From Pseudoalteromonas sp. R3 (GTDB lineage Bacteria; Pseudomonadota; Gammaproteobacteria; Enterobacterales; Alteromonadaceae), in NCBI RefSeq assembly GCF_004014715.1, contig NZ_CP034835.1, positions 4,092,001-4,156,000 on the forward strand: a stretch of 64,000 bases of DNA, given 5' to 3'. Under the pieces are notes generated by a model. It was not told the DNA's origin, searched no databases, and was given only the letters and a program-made list of their open reading frames with translations. Positions 56,617-64,000 of the stretch are shown in pieces (the stretch's first letter is position 1; each line of letters starts with the position of its first letter). A program made the position numbers and the translations under genes.

Positions 56617-56997
56617 TTACTTCTCGGCTGGATATAGGGTGATCTCCATTCCGGCACCAATAGCCGAGATGCGTAATAGCGTATCGACATGCAGTGCCTG
56701 AGAGTAACATTTAGGCTGTTCGCCGCAGCTAAAACCGATGTCAAAGGTCCGCTTAGAACACCCCAGCCACTGCTTTAGCGCAGCCTTAGAGCATGACTCT
56801 ATTAATTCGCACAGGTGATTGATGGCTTTATCCGGGCTCGTCACCTGGGCACTGGCTTCTATTCTCGCCAGTTGGCGATACTCGTCCTGATCATAGTGCA
56901 GTACCACCGCGTTCTTCTTAAGATCTGCAACCAGGGCAGAAATATCCTGCTTGGATTCTAACTCTAAGTCGACATTTAAAAACTGGATTTCAGACAT
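56617..56997 (-). CDS. Hypothetical cytoplasmic protein
   Basis: 126 residues, no signal peptide. Predicted alpha/beta, with an N-terminal strand-helix pattern (SEIQFLNVDLELESKQDISAL in short form IQFLNVDLEL), several Cys (HLCELIESC, LGCSKRT, FSCGEQPKC) and a C-terminal ISAIGAGMEITLYPAE. I do not recognise the family. It diverges from the PepSY gene; the 161-base gap between them holds both promoters. Confidence 0.65.
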   Translation of the reverse strand: MSEIQFLNVDLELESKQDISALVADLKKNAVVLHYDQDEYRQLARIEASAQVTSPDKAINHLCELIESCSKAALKQWLGCSKRTFDIGFSCGEQPKCYSQALHVDTLLRISAIGAGMEITLYPAEK

Positions 56998-57158
56998 GAC
57001 GGGGCATTTACCTTGTTTCTTTTTGAGTAGTTCGCTGCCAGACCTGAGCCATGTTCAAGCGCCAGAACACAAACGATTGGCAGGTGCGACAATATGTCAC
57101 TATGGATTTTACGCGAATTCTCATAAGCTATCAGCAATTTTGACGAAAAAACAGCACT

Positions 57159-57860
57159 ATGAATAAATCCAGCTTTAAACCCATCCGACAATTTCACAAG
57201 CTGGCCGGCTATCTGCTGGCATTACAGCTTTTTGCCTGGCTGCTCGGTGGCCTGGTGATGAGCGCGATCCCTTTGGAAATGGTACATGGTAAACACCTCG
57301 CCAAGCGTAATCTGGATAACCCTTTCACGCTCGCCGACTATCCGGCCGATTTAGACCAACTGGCACACCGGGTTGATCAATTCAAGACACTGACCTTGAG
57401 TCATTTTTTGGAGCAGCCTATGATCATTGTCACTGGTGCAGAAAATACCTACTTCACCGCCACTGGCGCCCCCTTTCCCAATCCAACCGAAACCCAGATC
57501 CGTGCCAATGCCCGCGCCCATTATCTGGGCGACAGCGCAATTGAATCTGCACAGCAACTTGCCCGGGGACCACGAGAAGTTCAGTATCGACCACAAGTCT
57601 GGCAGGTCATCTTTGCCGACACCCTGAGTACCACCCTGTATCTGGATGCCAACAGCGGCCAAGTGATCACCGTAAGAAGTACGCTGTGGCGTATTTTTGA
57701 CTTTTTCTGGATGCTACACATTATGGATTACGACGAGCGTGATGACTTCAACAACCCACTACTGATTACGTTTGCAGTCACTAGCGTGTTTTTTTGTCTC
57801 AGCGGCATGCTGTTACTGTTGCAATCCCCGCCCTGGCGGCGCCGTCGTTCGCGAGGTTGA
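57159..57860 (+). CDS. PepSY-associated two-membrane-segment protein
   Basis: 233 residues. N-terminal membrane segment (about 14-36, preceded by RQFHKLAGYLLALQLFAWLLGG in short form FHKLAGYLLALQLFAWLL), a periplasmic domain of about 130 residues with a PepSY-like half (TLSTTLYLDANSGQVITVRS), and a second membrane segment (about 200-222). The FWMLHIMDYDERDDFNNPL motif before the last segment is typical of short PepSY_TM proteins, which often accompany iron or respiratory genes. Role unknown. Confidence 0.75.
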   Translation: MNKSSFKPIRQFHKLAGYLLALQLFAWLLGGLVMSAIPLEMVHGKHLAKRNLDNPFTLADYPADLDQLAHRVDQFKTLTLSHFLEQPMIIVTGAENTYFTATGAPFPNPTETQIRANARAHYLGDSAIESAQQLARGPREVQYRPQVWQVIFADTLSTTLYLDANSGQVITVRSTLWRIFDFFWMLHIMDYDERDDFNNPLLITFAVTSVFFCLSGMLLLLQSPPWRRRRSRG

Positions 57861-57999
57861 ACTTTTATTTTGATGTCGCTGTCCTACACTTATGAATTGT
57901 GCTGCCGTTGACATTAATTAACAATCAATCCGGTCTTTATATTGTATTGTAGAAACAGTATTGATAGTTTTTAGTGCAATGACTAAACAGGATAGAACC

Positions 58000-59645
58000 A
58001 TGAAGCAATTCAGTAGCTTATACCTTGCCATCGGATTGGCTTTGACCACTGGCGCACTTTCAGGGTGCGGTGGTGGCGGTACCGAAAGCGGGGCTGGCAA
58101 CAATACCGGTAACGTAACAACCCCCACTGACACCAATAGTAATGGCGGTAATAGCACAGACGGCAGCACAGCACCGAGTTGGCAGGCAGGTGTATTTGCA
58201 CCAGCCAGTAACTTCATTAACTTCTGTGCCAATCCGCGCTCGGGGACCGATAAATACAATAATGATCAGCCTTACCCTGACAAAGCTGGCACTGTGATGC
58301 ACGAAAAAATGTGGTTGCGCTCATTCAGCCATGAAACCTATCTTTGGTATGACGAGCTGCCCGACAATAACCCGCAGGACTTTAACACCGTTGCTGAGTA
58401 CTTCGTACAACTCAAAACCACACAACGTAATCCTGATGGGTCGTTAAAGGATCAGTTTCACTACTCAGAAACCTACGAAAGCTATCAAAAGAAAGTCAGT
58501 CAGGTGTAACCACCAGTTATGGGATCCGCTGGGCTGCAATAGAAACTGCACCACCACGTAATTTTACCATTGCCTACGTTGAACCCAATTCACCGGCAGC
58601 GCAAAGCGGACTCGTACGCGGTGATAGCCTGCTGAGTATTGATGGCCTTGATTTCATCAACAGCGACGAAGTGGCACAACTCAATGAGGCTCTGTTTCCC
58701 ACAGAAACGAAAGCCCACACGTTTGTCTTTCGTTCTGTTCAGGGCGATGAGAAATCAGCCGAAATGACCGCCATCGATTTTGCACTTTCCCCGGTACAAA
58801 ATGCGAAGTACATTGATCACGGTGGAAAACGAGTCGGCTATGTACAGTTTAATCAGTTTATTGCCAGTGCTCAGGGTGCTCTGATCAAGGCTTTCAATGA
58901 CTTTATCACAGACGGGGTTAGCGAGTTGGTGCTGGATATGCGCTATAATGGCGGGGGCTTGATCCACAGTGCCGCGCAGCTGGGCTATATGATTGCAGGC
59001 GATAGCTCGCTGGACCGAAATTTCGGTGTGACCACCTACAATGCTAAGCGCCAGGGCAATAATCGTATCTATACCTTTGAGCCCCGCCAGATAGACTGGA
59101 CCCAGGAGATATTTCTCAACGACACGACTTTACCTACTCTGAATCTTTCCAGAGTGTATGTACTCACTACCGATGATACCGCATCAGCCAGTGAAATGGT
59201 CATCAATGGCCTGCGTGGTATAGATGTAGAGGTCATTCAGATAGGTACCACGACGCGCGGTAAACCCTACGGCTTCTTACCTGCGCCTAACTGTGGCATG
59301 GTGTATTACACCATTCAGTCCAAGTCTGCCAATGAAAAAGGCTTTGGAGACTATGCAGATGGCTTTACTCCAACGCCAGCAAGCCAGATAAGCGGTGAGG
59401 CAGGACTGGATGCCAGGGTACCGGGCTGTCGCGTTAATGATGATTTTAGCAACGCCCTGGGTGACAAAAATGAACGTCTGCTAGCCACGGCTTTACATCA
59501 CAGTGCAACCGGAAGCTGCTTATTTAACGACGCCCCGCAAGGCGCTTCAGCGAGACCGGGAGATGCCGACACCAGTCATGCTGTCACTCTGCCATTTAAG
59601 CCATTGCGTGACGGTGCCATTCACGCAACGTTGCGAGGTCAGTGA
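58000..59645 (+). pseudogene. S41-family secreted peptidase, frameshifted
   Basis: Start ATG 58000: signal peptide with lipobox-like LSGCGGGG (Cys at about 22), a Gly/Thr/Asn linker, the S41 N-terminal region (LWYDELPDNNPQDF), then the frame stops at 58509. The plus-one frame continues as GVTTSYGIRWAAIE, a PDZ-like segment (AYVEPNSPAAQSGLVRGDSLLSIDG) and the peptidase core with the catalytic Ser in DDTASASEMVINGLRG. One missing base between 58487 and 58504 (A run or GG) explains the break. Restored length is about 548. It may be an assembly error. A small lipoprotein gene overlaps its stop. Confidence 0.82.
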
Positions 59646-59647
59646 TC

Positions 59648-60040
59648 ATGAAATGTTCGGGGTGGTTTGTAACCTTACTCACAGCACTACTGTGTGGCTG
59701 CCAATACTCAAAAGCAGCCCCTGTGTATGCGGCGTTAATTGAACAAACCACACCGGCCATGATCCGTGAAATTCAAGACGCCATTGTCGCCCTTAAGGGC
59801 GGCACCGCGCCCCGACTGGCGCATAATGTCTTTATGCAGCAATCAACGCTGTTGCTGGAAAGAGGCAACAGTCTGGATCCTTCTGGGCAACCGATATTGG
59901 GGAGCAAAGAAGGCGCTGTGACCGGCTTCGAGCTGCAAAAACGTGCTGAGCAGTGTGTCTTGTATTATCCCAGAACGAAAAAGTATCAGGTGTTGTCTGC
60001 TGTGCCCTGCGTGATCAATCCACAGCAGCCTCAACGCTAA
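59648..60040 (+). CDS. Small hypothetical lipoprotein coupled to the S41 peptidase gene
   Basis: 130 residues from ATG 59648 (a GTG at 59642 overlaps the S41 stop). Signal peptide with lipobox LLCGCQYS (Cys near 18). The mature part has a helical segment (IEQTTPAMIREIQDAIVALKGG in short form PAMIREIQDAIVALKGG) and two Cys (EQCVLY, VPCVIN) that may pair. No family recognised. Spacing implies co-translation with the protease. Confidence 0.7.
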   Translation: MKCSGWFVTLLTALLCGCQYSKAAPVYAALIEQTTPAMIREIQDAIVALKGGTAPRLAHNVFMQQSTLLLERGNSLDPSGQPILGSKEGAVTGFELQKRAEQCVLYYPRTKKYQVLSAVPCVINPQQPQR

Positions 60041-60126
60041 TAACATCGGGTATACTTTGTAGCCTGCAGCTGCTTGCAACCTTTCCCTATATCGGTAATA
60101 TGACTGCCACTAATTGAGGGAGTCGT

Positions 60127-60816
60127 ATGTCGTTAACATCAACCGAGCTATTTACACCCCAGCTGCCATTTACCAGCCACAGCTGTGCTTTTCGCATTGG
60201 AGACTATCAGGACAGCGATTTTGCGACTTTCGCACAACCACTGCCCGCTAAGCTCAGCCGCGCCGTAGCCAAACGCAAGGCCGAATATCTGGCCGGGCGA
60301 CACTGTGCCAGTCAGGCACTAAAAGCATTGGGACTGCCACATACCATCATAGCCAGCGCAGAAAGTCGCGCGCCGATTTGGCCTGTGGGCATTCAGGGTA
60401 CCATCACTCACACCCGGGAGCTGGCGATGGCCATGGTCTGTGACGATCCTGCAATACTGGGATTGGGAATTGATCTGGAAAGAAAGATGTCACTCAAGCA
60501 GGAGCAGGAGCTCCAGACACAGATCCTGGCAAAAGCAGAGCAACCGGCATTCGAACGGCTGGGCCAGGCGCATACCTGTCCGTTGACCCTGATTTTCTCC
60601 GCCAAAGAAAGCATCTATAAAGCGCTCTACCCGGTGGTACAACGCTTTTTTGGGTTTGAAGCGGCATGCCTGATGGAATACAGCGATAATCAGTTATTCT
60701 TTACACTCACAGAAACGCTGCATGAAACTCTGCCGCAAGGCACTCGGGTCAGCGTGTATTTCCAATACAATGATGAACTGGTGCTGACCGAATGCTGTTT
60801 GCGCGCTGACGTTTAA
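60127..60816 (+). CDS. entD: 4'-phosphopantetheinyl transferase (EntD-like)
   Basis: 229 residues. Transfers phosphopantetheine from CoA to carrier domains, as required for NRPS siderophore assembly. The Sfp/EntD motifs are present: KRKAEYLAGRHCASQAL (about 49-65), GTITHTRELAMA (about 98), GLGIDLERK (magnesium-binding Asp) and FSAKESIYKALYP. It stands at the start of a siderophore locus and converges with the ABC exporter gene, overlapping it by 4 bases. Confidence 0.92.
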   Translation: MSLTSTELFTPQLPFTSHSCAFRIGDYQDSDFATFAQPLPAKLSRAVAKRKAEYLAGRHCASQALKALGLPHTIIASAESRAPIWPVGIQGTITHTRELAMAMVCDDPAILGLGIDLERKMSLKQEQELQTQILAKAEQPAFERLGQAHTCPLTLIFSAKESIYKALYPVVQRFFGFEAACLMEYSDNQLFFTLTETLHETLPQGTRVSVYFQYNDELVLTECCLRADV

Positions 60817-62450
60817 GCCGGCTCAGTGTGCTTTGCTGGCGTCTCGGGCGCCACCTGAACCGCTTCACTGAGACACCCGTTGTCCATTTTAAGTAACCGA
60901 TCAGCCAGAGCAAAATACTTGTCATCATGGGTGATCACCAGTACGGTTTTGCCCTGAGCGCTGAGCTCCGGCAGCAACTCACGATAGAATACCTCTTTAA
61001 AGACCGGATCCTGATCAGCGGCCCACTCATCAAAGATATAGAAGGGTCTGTCTTCCATATATGCCACGACCAGCGCCAGACGTTTACGCTGGCCTTGCGA
61101 TAGCTTTTGGGTGGTAAAGGCCCCATCCTTAATCGCCACTTTGTGATGCAGATTAAGCTTGCGGATCAGGGCATTGCCTTTATCTTCTAAATCCTGGCCC
61201 TGGCAACCCAAAACCCGATCAAAGAGATAAAAGTCACTAAACACGGTGCTGAACAGCTGACGATAATCATCAAATTGCTGACTCTCAAGTACCTGATCGT
61301 CGACCTGGATTTGACCTTCCTGAGCTTCATATAAGCCACACAGCAGCTTGGCAAAAGTCGTCTTACCGCTGCCATTACCACCCACCAGATAAACCAGCTC
61401 GCCTTTGCGCAGGGTCAGATTAATAGGCGTAAGGGCAAAAACTTCGTCACTTTGTTCGTGATAATAACCGTGGCTAATGTCCTTGAGAGTCAGTTGCTCA
61501 AAGGTGGTCATGGCGTGATCGCTGTGTGGCATCAGGGCCATTTCTTCTGTCAGTGTGGCAATCGTATTGGCCGATGCTTTTGCTGCCGCGGCTTTAGGAA
61601 TAGCCCCGAGCATCACTTCCAGTGGCGTGAGCATATATAAGAAAAGCAACGCAAAACCAGACATCACTTTGCCGGTGTCTTCGGCTTGTCCTGACAAATA
61701 AAAGAGTGCGCCACCGATGAAAGCAAACACACTGAATCCACCCCAGGATGCAGCATAATGGTAAATACTCGCGCCCTGTACCCGACGTTTTTGCAACAGG
61801 GTAATGGTGTCTCCAATCACCTGATTTAAAAAGGTGATACGCTTTTCGCGATGCAGTTTAAGTTCTTTGGCACCGGCATAGATCGCATCAAATTGCTCAT
61901 ACAGCGCATCCTGAATACTGGCGGCTTCAGAGACCTTTCTGAATGCGGTGGCGTTCGCCAGACTGTAACCCACAGAGCCTAAGATCAGAGTTAACATCGC
62001 AAAAACAAATACCTGCCAATCCAGCCAGGCCATATAGACAAAGCTCCCAAGTACAATCATACCGTTACTCAGGATATTGGGCAGCCCCTGAAAAAACTCC
62101 GCAACCCGAAGACTATGCTCGGTCAGACACGACTTTATTTTACCGGCACCTTGTGCTTCAACATGACTGAAGCGGGCACCTATAACGTGCTCCGCCACCT
62201 GCTGACGTACCGTCGCCTGACTGAGTTCACTGAGCTGCTCTGCCAGTATACGAGATACCAGCTGTAACACGACGCCCAGACAGGCAAGGATTGCAAACAG
62301 GGTGAACTGCTCAGCCCGGGACTCTTGGGTGCCATTGATGATTTCGTTGATAAGCGCGACCAAAGACACGCTTATTACACCAAACAGAATACTACTGAAG
62401 GCGGTCGCGATGAATCGCCACCAGGTATTTTGGATCAATTTTGCAAGCAC
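60813..62450 (-). CDS. Cyclic peptide/siderophore export ABC transporter (PvdE/SyrD-like)
   Basis: 545 residues from GTG 62450; the frame is open to a GTG at 62519 where the ribosome-binding site is too close. Six-segment ABC exporter membrane domain (about 1-310) fused to an ATPase domain with Walker A VGGNGSGKTTFAKLL, signature LSQGQRKRLALVVAY, and Walker B FYIFDEWAADQDP. The FDEWAADQDP form is diagnostic of the SyrD/PvdE group that exports NRPS products to the periplasm. Neighbours imply a catecholate siderophore precursor as cargo. Confidence 0.9.
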   Translation of the reverse strand: MLAKLIQNTWWRFIATAFSSILFGVISVSLVALINEIINGTQESRAEQFTLFAILACLGVVLQLVSRILAEQLSELSQATVRQQVAEHVIGARFSHVEAQGAGKIKSCLTEHSLRVAEFFQGLPNILSNGMIVLGSFVYMAWLDWQVFVFAMLTLILGSVGYSLANATAFRKVSEAASIQDALYEQFDAIYAGAKELKLHREKRITFLNQVIGDTITLLQKRRVQGASIYHYAASWGGFSVFAFIGGALFYLSGQAEDTGKVMSGFALLFLYMLTPLEVMLGAIPKAAAAKASANTIATLTEEMALMPHSDHAMTTFEQLTLKDISHGYYHEQSDEVFALTPINLTLRKGELVYLVGGNGSGKTTFAKLLCGLYEAQEGQIQVDDQVLESQQFDDYRQLFSTVFSDFYLFDRVLGCQGQDLEDKGNALIRKLNLHHKVAIKDGAFTTQKLSQGQRKRLALVVAYMEDRPFYIFDEWAADQDPVFKEVFYRELLPELSAQGKTVLVITHDDKYFALADRLLKMDNGCLSEAVQVAPETPAKHTEPA

Positions 62451-62572
62451 TGTGACTCTCTCATTTGCTAACGCGAATTTACTTATATGGCTTGACGATC
62501 TGGAAGTAAAAAAATTCACCCTTCAAACGTCTTAACTAAGTCTTTTAAAAAGTAAGTGAAATCGAGGTTCTT

Positions 62573-63313
62573 TTGCTACCGACACTGCAGCCATTTTTTC
62601 AGGGGCCCTTTAGCGAATATGGCGATGCGATGGCACTGTCTCAGTCTCAGTCCGAGCCGACGCTGGCACAGTGTTTAGACGAGCGCGGACTGCTGGCAAC
62701 AGTAATCACTGGCTGGGCACACTCGCAGGGAATAGCCGCTGGACGGGCACAGGCGTCTATCTGGCATATGTTGTATACCATCAGAGTGATGCCATCTGTG
62801 TTACTGAGTCATAGTCTGCTGATGCGCCCTTTACCGCTGAGTACCCACTCAGTAAGACTGTGCCTGACAAGCCAGCGACTCATGCTGGCGCATTGCGGAG
62901 AAATCAGTCCACTCTCAGGCGATACTGATAGCAGATACCATGCGCTGATATTCGAGCACTTTGCGCCTCTACACCACTATCTGAACGAACAGTTTGGTAT
63001 TGCGGAGCGCGTACTGTGGAGCAGCCTGGTGTATCGCCTGAACCATCTCAGTAAAACGATTGCTGAGCACCTGCCCAACCCGGCCCAGTTAAATCAGGAT
63101 GTGCACTGGCTGTTACACACTCAGCAATGGCGTGGTAAGCGCAACCCCTTGTTTAAAGCCCATCAGAAAGGCTTTGATGTGGGTGCCATACGTGTACGGG
63201 GCGATTGCTGCCTGATGCACGAACATCCGGTTAAGGGCTACTGTGATGATTGCCCAAAACGACCTGAGCATATGAACATGCGCGCATCAGTTGCTAAATC
63301 TTTATCGCAATAA
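62573..63313 (+). CDS. FhuF-like ferric siderophore reductase
   Basis: 246 residues from TTG 62573, with GAGG six bases upstream. The C terminus carries the unusual 2Fe-2S cysteine motif CCLMHEHPVKGYCDDCP (CC-x10-C-x2-C), the hallmark of FhuF and related siderophore reductases that release iron in the cytoplasm. The upstream half is helical, without a signal peptide. It diverges from the exporter and is followed by the isochorismate synthase gene. Confidence 0.88.
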   Translation: MLPTLQPFFQGPFSEYGDAMALSQSQSEPTLAQCLDERGLLATVITGWAHSQGIAAGRAQASIWHMLYTIRVMPSVLLSHSLLMRPLPLSTHSVRLCLTSQRLMLAHCGEISPLSGDTDSRYHALIFEHFAPLHHYLNEQFGIAERVLWSSLVYRLNHLSKTIAEHLPNPAQLNQDVHWLLHTQQWRGKRNPLFKAHQKGFDVGAIRVRGDCCLMHEHPVKGYCDDCPKRPEHMNMRASVAKSLSQ

Positions 63314-63390
63314 TACGTCTTGAACACATTCAATCAGTGGCAAATTGTTTCTCACTGACACGATTTGATGAATACGAGGAAGAAATCGCA

Positions 63391-64000
63391 TGCATGCTGG
63401 TCACCTATCCGATGTCCCCCAGGCCCTAGAATTGGGAGAGTTCCGGCCTGAGCAAGACTGTTTGTTTGTTTCCGGGCAAAACTGCCTGGTTAGCCGTGGC
63501 GTGGCTAGGCGTTTTACGCTGCCTATCAGTGATACTGATAATTTGGCTAACCAGTTACAGCAAGCCTTGAACAACGCTGCACAGACCAGCCAGAGTCAGG
63601 CCATTGCTTTCGGGGTGGTACCTTTTTGCAAGCAACAGCAGGCACAGTTTATCATCCCCGAGCAGGTCAGTACGCTTGATAAGCACCTGTTTGCTCAGTG
63701 CCTGAGTGCACAGCATACATGTGCTCAAACGCCCAATCGCTTACAGTCAGTGCACTACAAGCAAGACAGAGCCCATTTTGAGCAAACAGTGCGCGATGCC
63801 AAAACCCTGTTTGCCGACGGTGAACTGGATAAAATCGTACTCAGTAAGCAGGTTGAATTACAGTTTGAGCAGCCACTGGATCAGGTGGGCGTGCTTTCAC
63901 AACTGCTGGCACAAAGTCCCAGCGGCTATCATTTTTCTATCCCCAGCCAGTTACACGATGCCCATGCGCAGTGCGATGCCGGCGTACTCATGGGGGTGAG
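63391..64000 (+). CDS. entC: Isochorismate synthase (EntC/DhbC-like), 5' part
   Basis: 203 codons before the window ends; no stop is reached. Start ATG 63391 (MHAGHLSDVPQALELGEF) has GAGGAAG upstream. Key segments: FGVVPFCKQQQAQFIIPEQ, the chorismate-binding start DKIVLSKQVELQF and the partial SPSGYHFSIPSQ then GVLMGV, as in EntC/DhbC/AmoC. The enzyme isomerises chorismate to isochorismate, the first step of 2,3-dihydroxybenzoate synthesis. Downstream entE/B/A-type genes are expected outside the window. Confidence 0.92.

Noticed and set aside
62451..62572. Fur box between the exporter and the FhuF-like gene
   Set aside because: A siderophore promoter should have one, but I see no good match to the 19-bp Fur consensus.
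63706..63999. 97-codon plus-strand open frame at the right edge
   Set aside because: It lies in another frame inside the isochorismate synthase gene, which is open through the end of the window and carries the family motifs.
1..64000. tRNA genes, CRISPR arrays, insertion sequences, prophage
   Set aside because: No T-loop/anticodon pattern, regular repeat-spacer array, transposase or phage structural gene was found on either strand.

Overview
The window looks like a chromosomal segment of a marine gammaproteobacterium of the order Alteromonadales, most likely Pseudoalteromonas. This rests on gene content and order: accBC after aroQ, yihI next to a DUF2489 gene, yihA/engB near polA, rep near an ilv operon, and the yihY-dtd-yiiD neighbourhood. 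Intergenic DNA is AT-rich, and small LNKK...TP.xAGG leader peptides are typical of the genus. The species cannot be fixed from sequence alone. No tRNA, rRNA, CRISPR array, insertion sequence or prophage was seen. Almost all genes are housekeeping genes, with a few accessory islands.

Layout. 0-5 kb: end of aroQ, accB, accC, a DMT transporter, then minus-strand DUF2489, yihI and a zinc-ribbon methyltransferase broken by one frameshift. 5-6.6 kb: a gene-poor gap holding a strong candidate for a CsrB-type regulatory RNA with a GacA/UvrY-like box and a terminator, then cytochrome c4. 6.6-13.3 kb: engB, a DUF1285 gene, yceI, a second structured gap with GGA loops, polA, elbB and a monohaem cytochrome. 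13.4-21.4 kb: a GAF-GAF-GGDEF protein with a degenerate EAL domain, rep, ubiK, a beta carbonic anhydrase, a methyltransferase and an orphan NMT1-type binding protein. 21.5-28.1 kb: a complete ilvLGMEDA operon with leader peptide and attenuator; ilvA carries a frameshift.

28.3-36.2 kb: a TraB/GumN protein, a secreted beta-repeat protein, a hybrid histidine kinase and then a lysine riboswitch driving dapA, dapD, a LysA-like decarboxylase and an M14 (AstE-like) deacylase. This compact operon has no dapE or dapF and may be a variant lysine route; it is the most interesting metabolic unit here. 36.2-38.8 kb: a dispersed repeat, an orphan RiPP-like peptide, pldA and yiiD. 38.9-47.8 kb: small enzymes, lipoproteins and membrane proteins, including dtd, pip and yihY. 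47.9-52.3 kb: cysJIH for assimilatory sulfate reduction. 52.6-60 kb: secreted and envelope proteins, including a multidomain endonuclease I, a DUF3103 protein, a PepSY protein and a frameshifted S41 protease. 60.1-64 kb: the edge of a catecholate siderophore cluster, with a phosphopantetheinyl transferase, a peptide exporter, a FhuF-like reductase and an isochorismate synthase that runs off the end.

Three otherwise well-conserved genes (methyltransferase, ilvA, S41 protease) are each broken by the loss of one base, two of them clearly in C homopolymers. That pattern suggests consensus errors in the assembly more than three independent pseudogenes. Where a conserved start was visible inside a longer open frame I used that start and said so.
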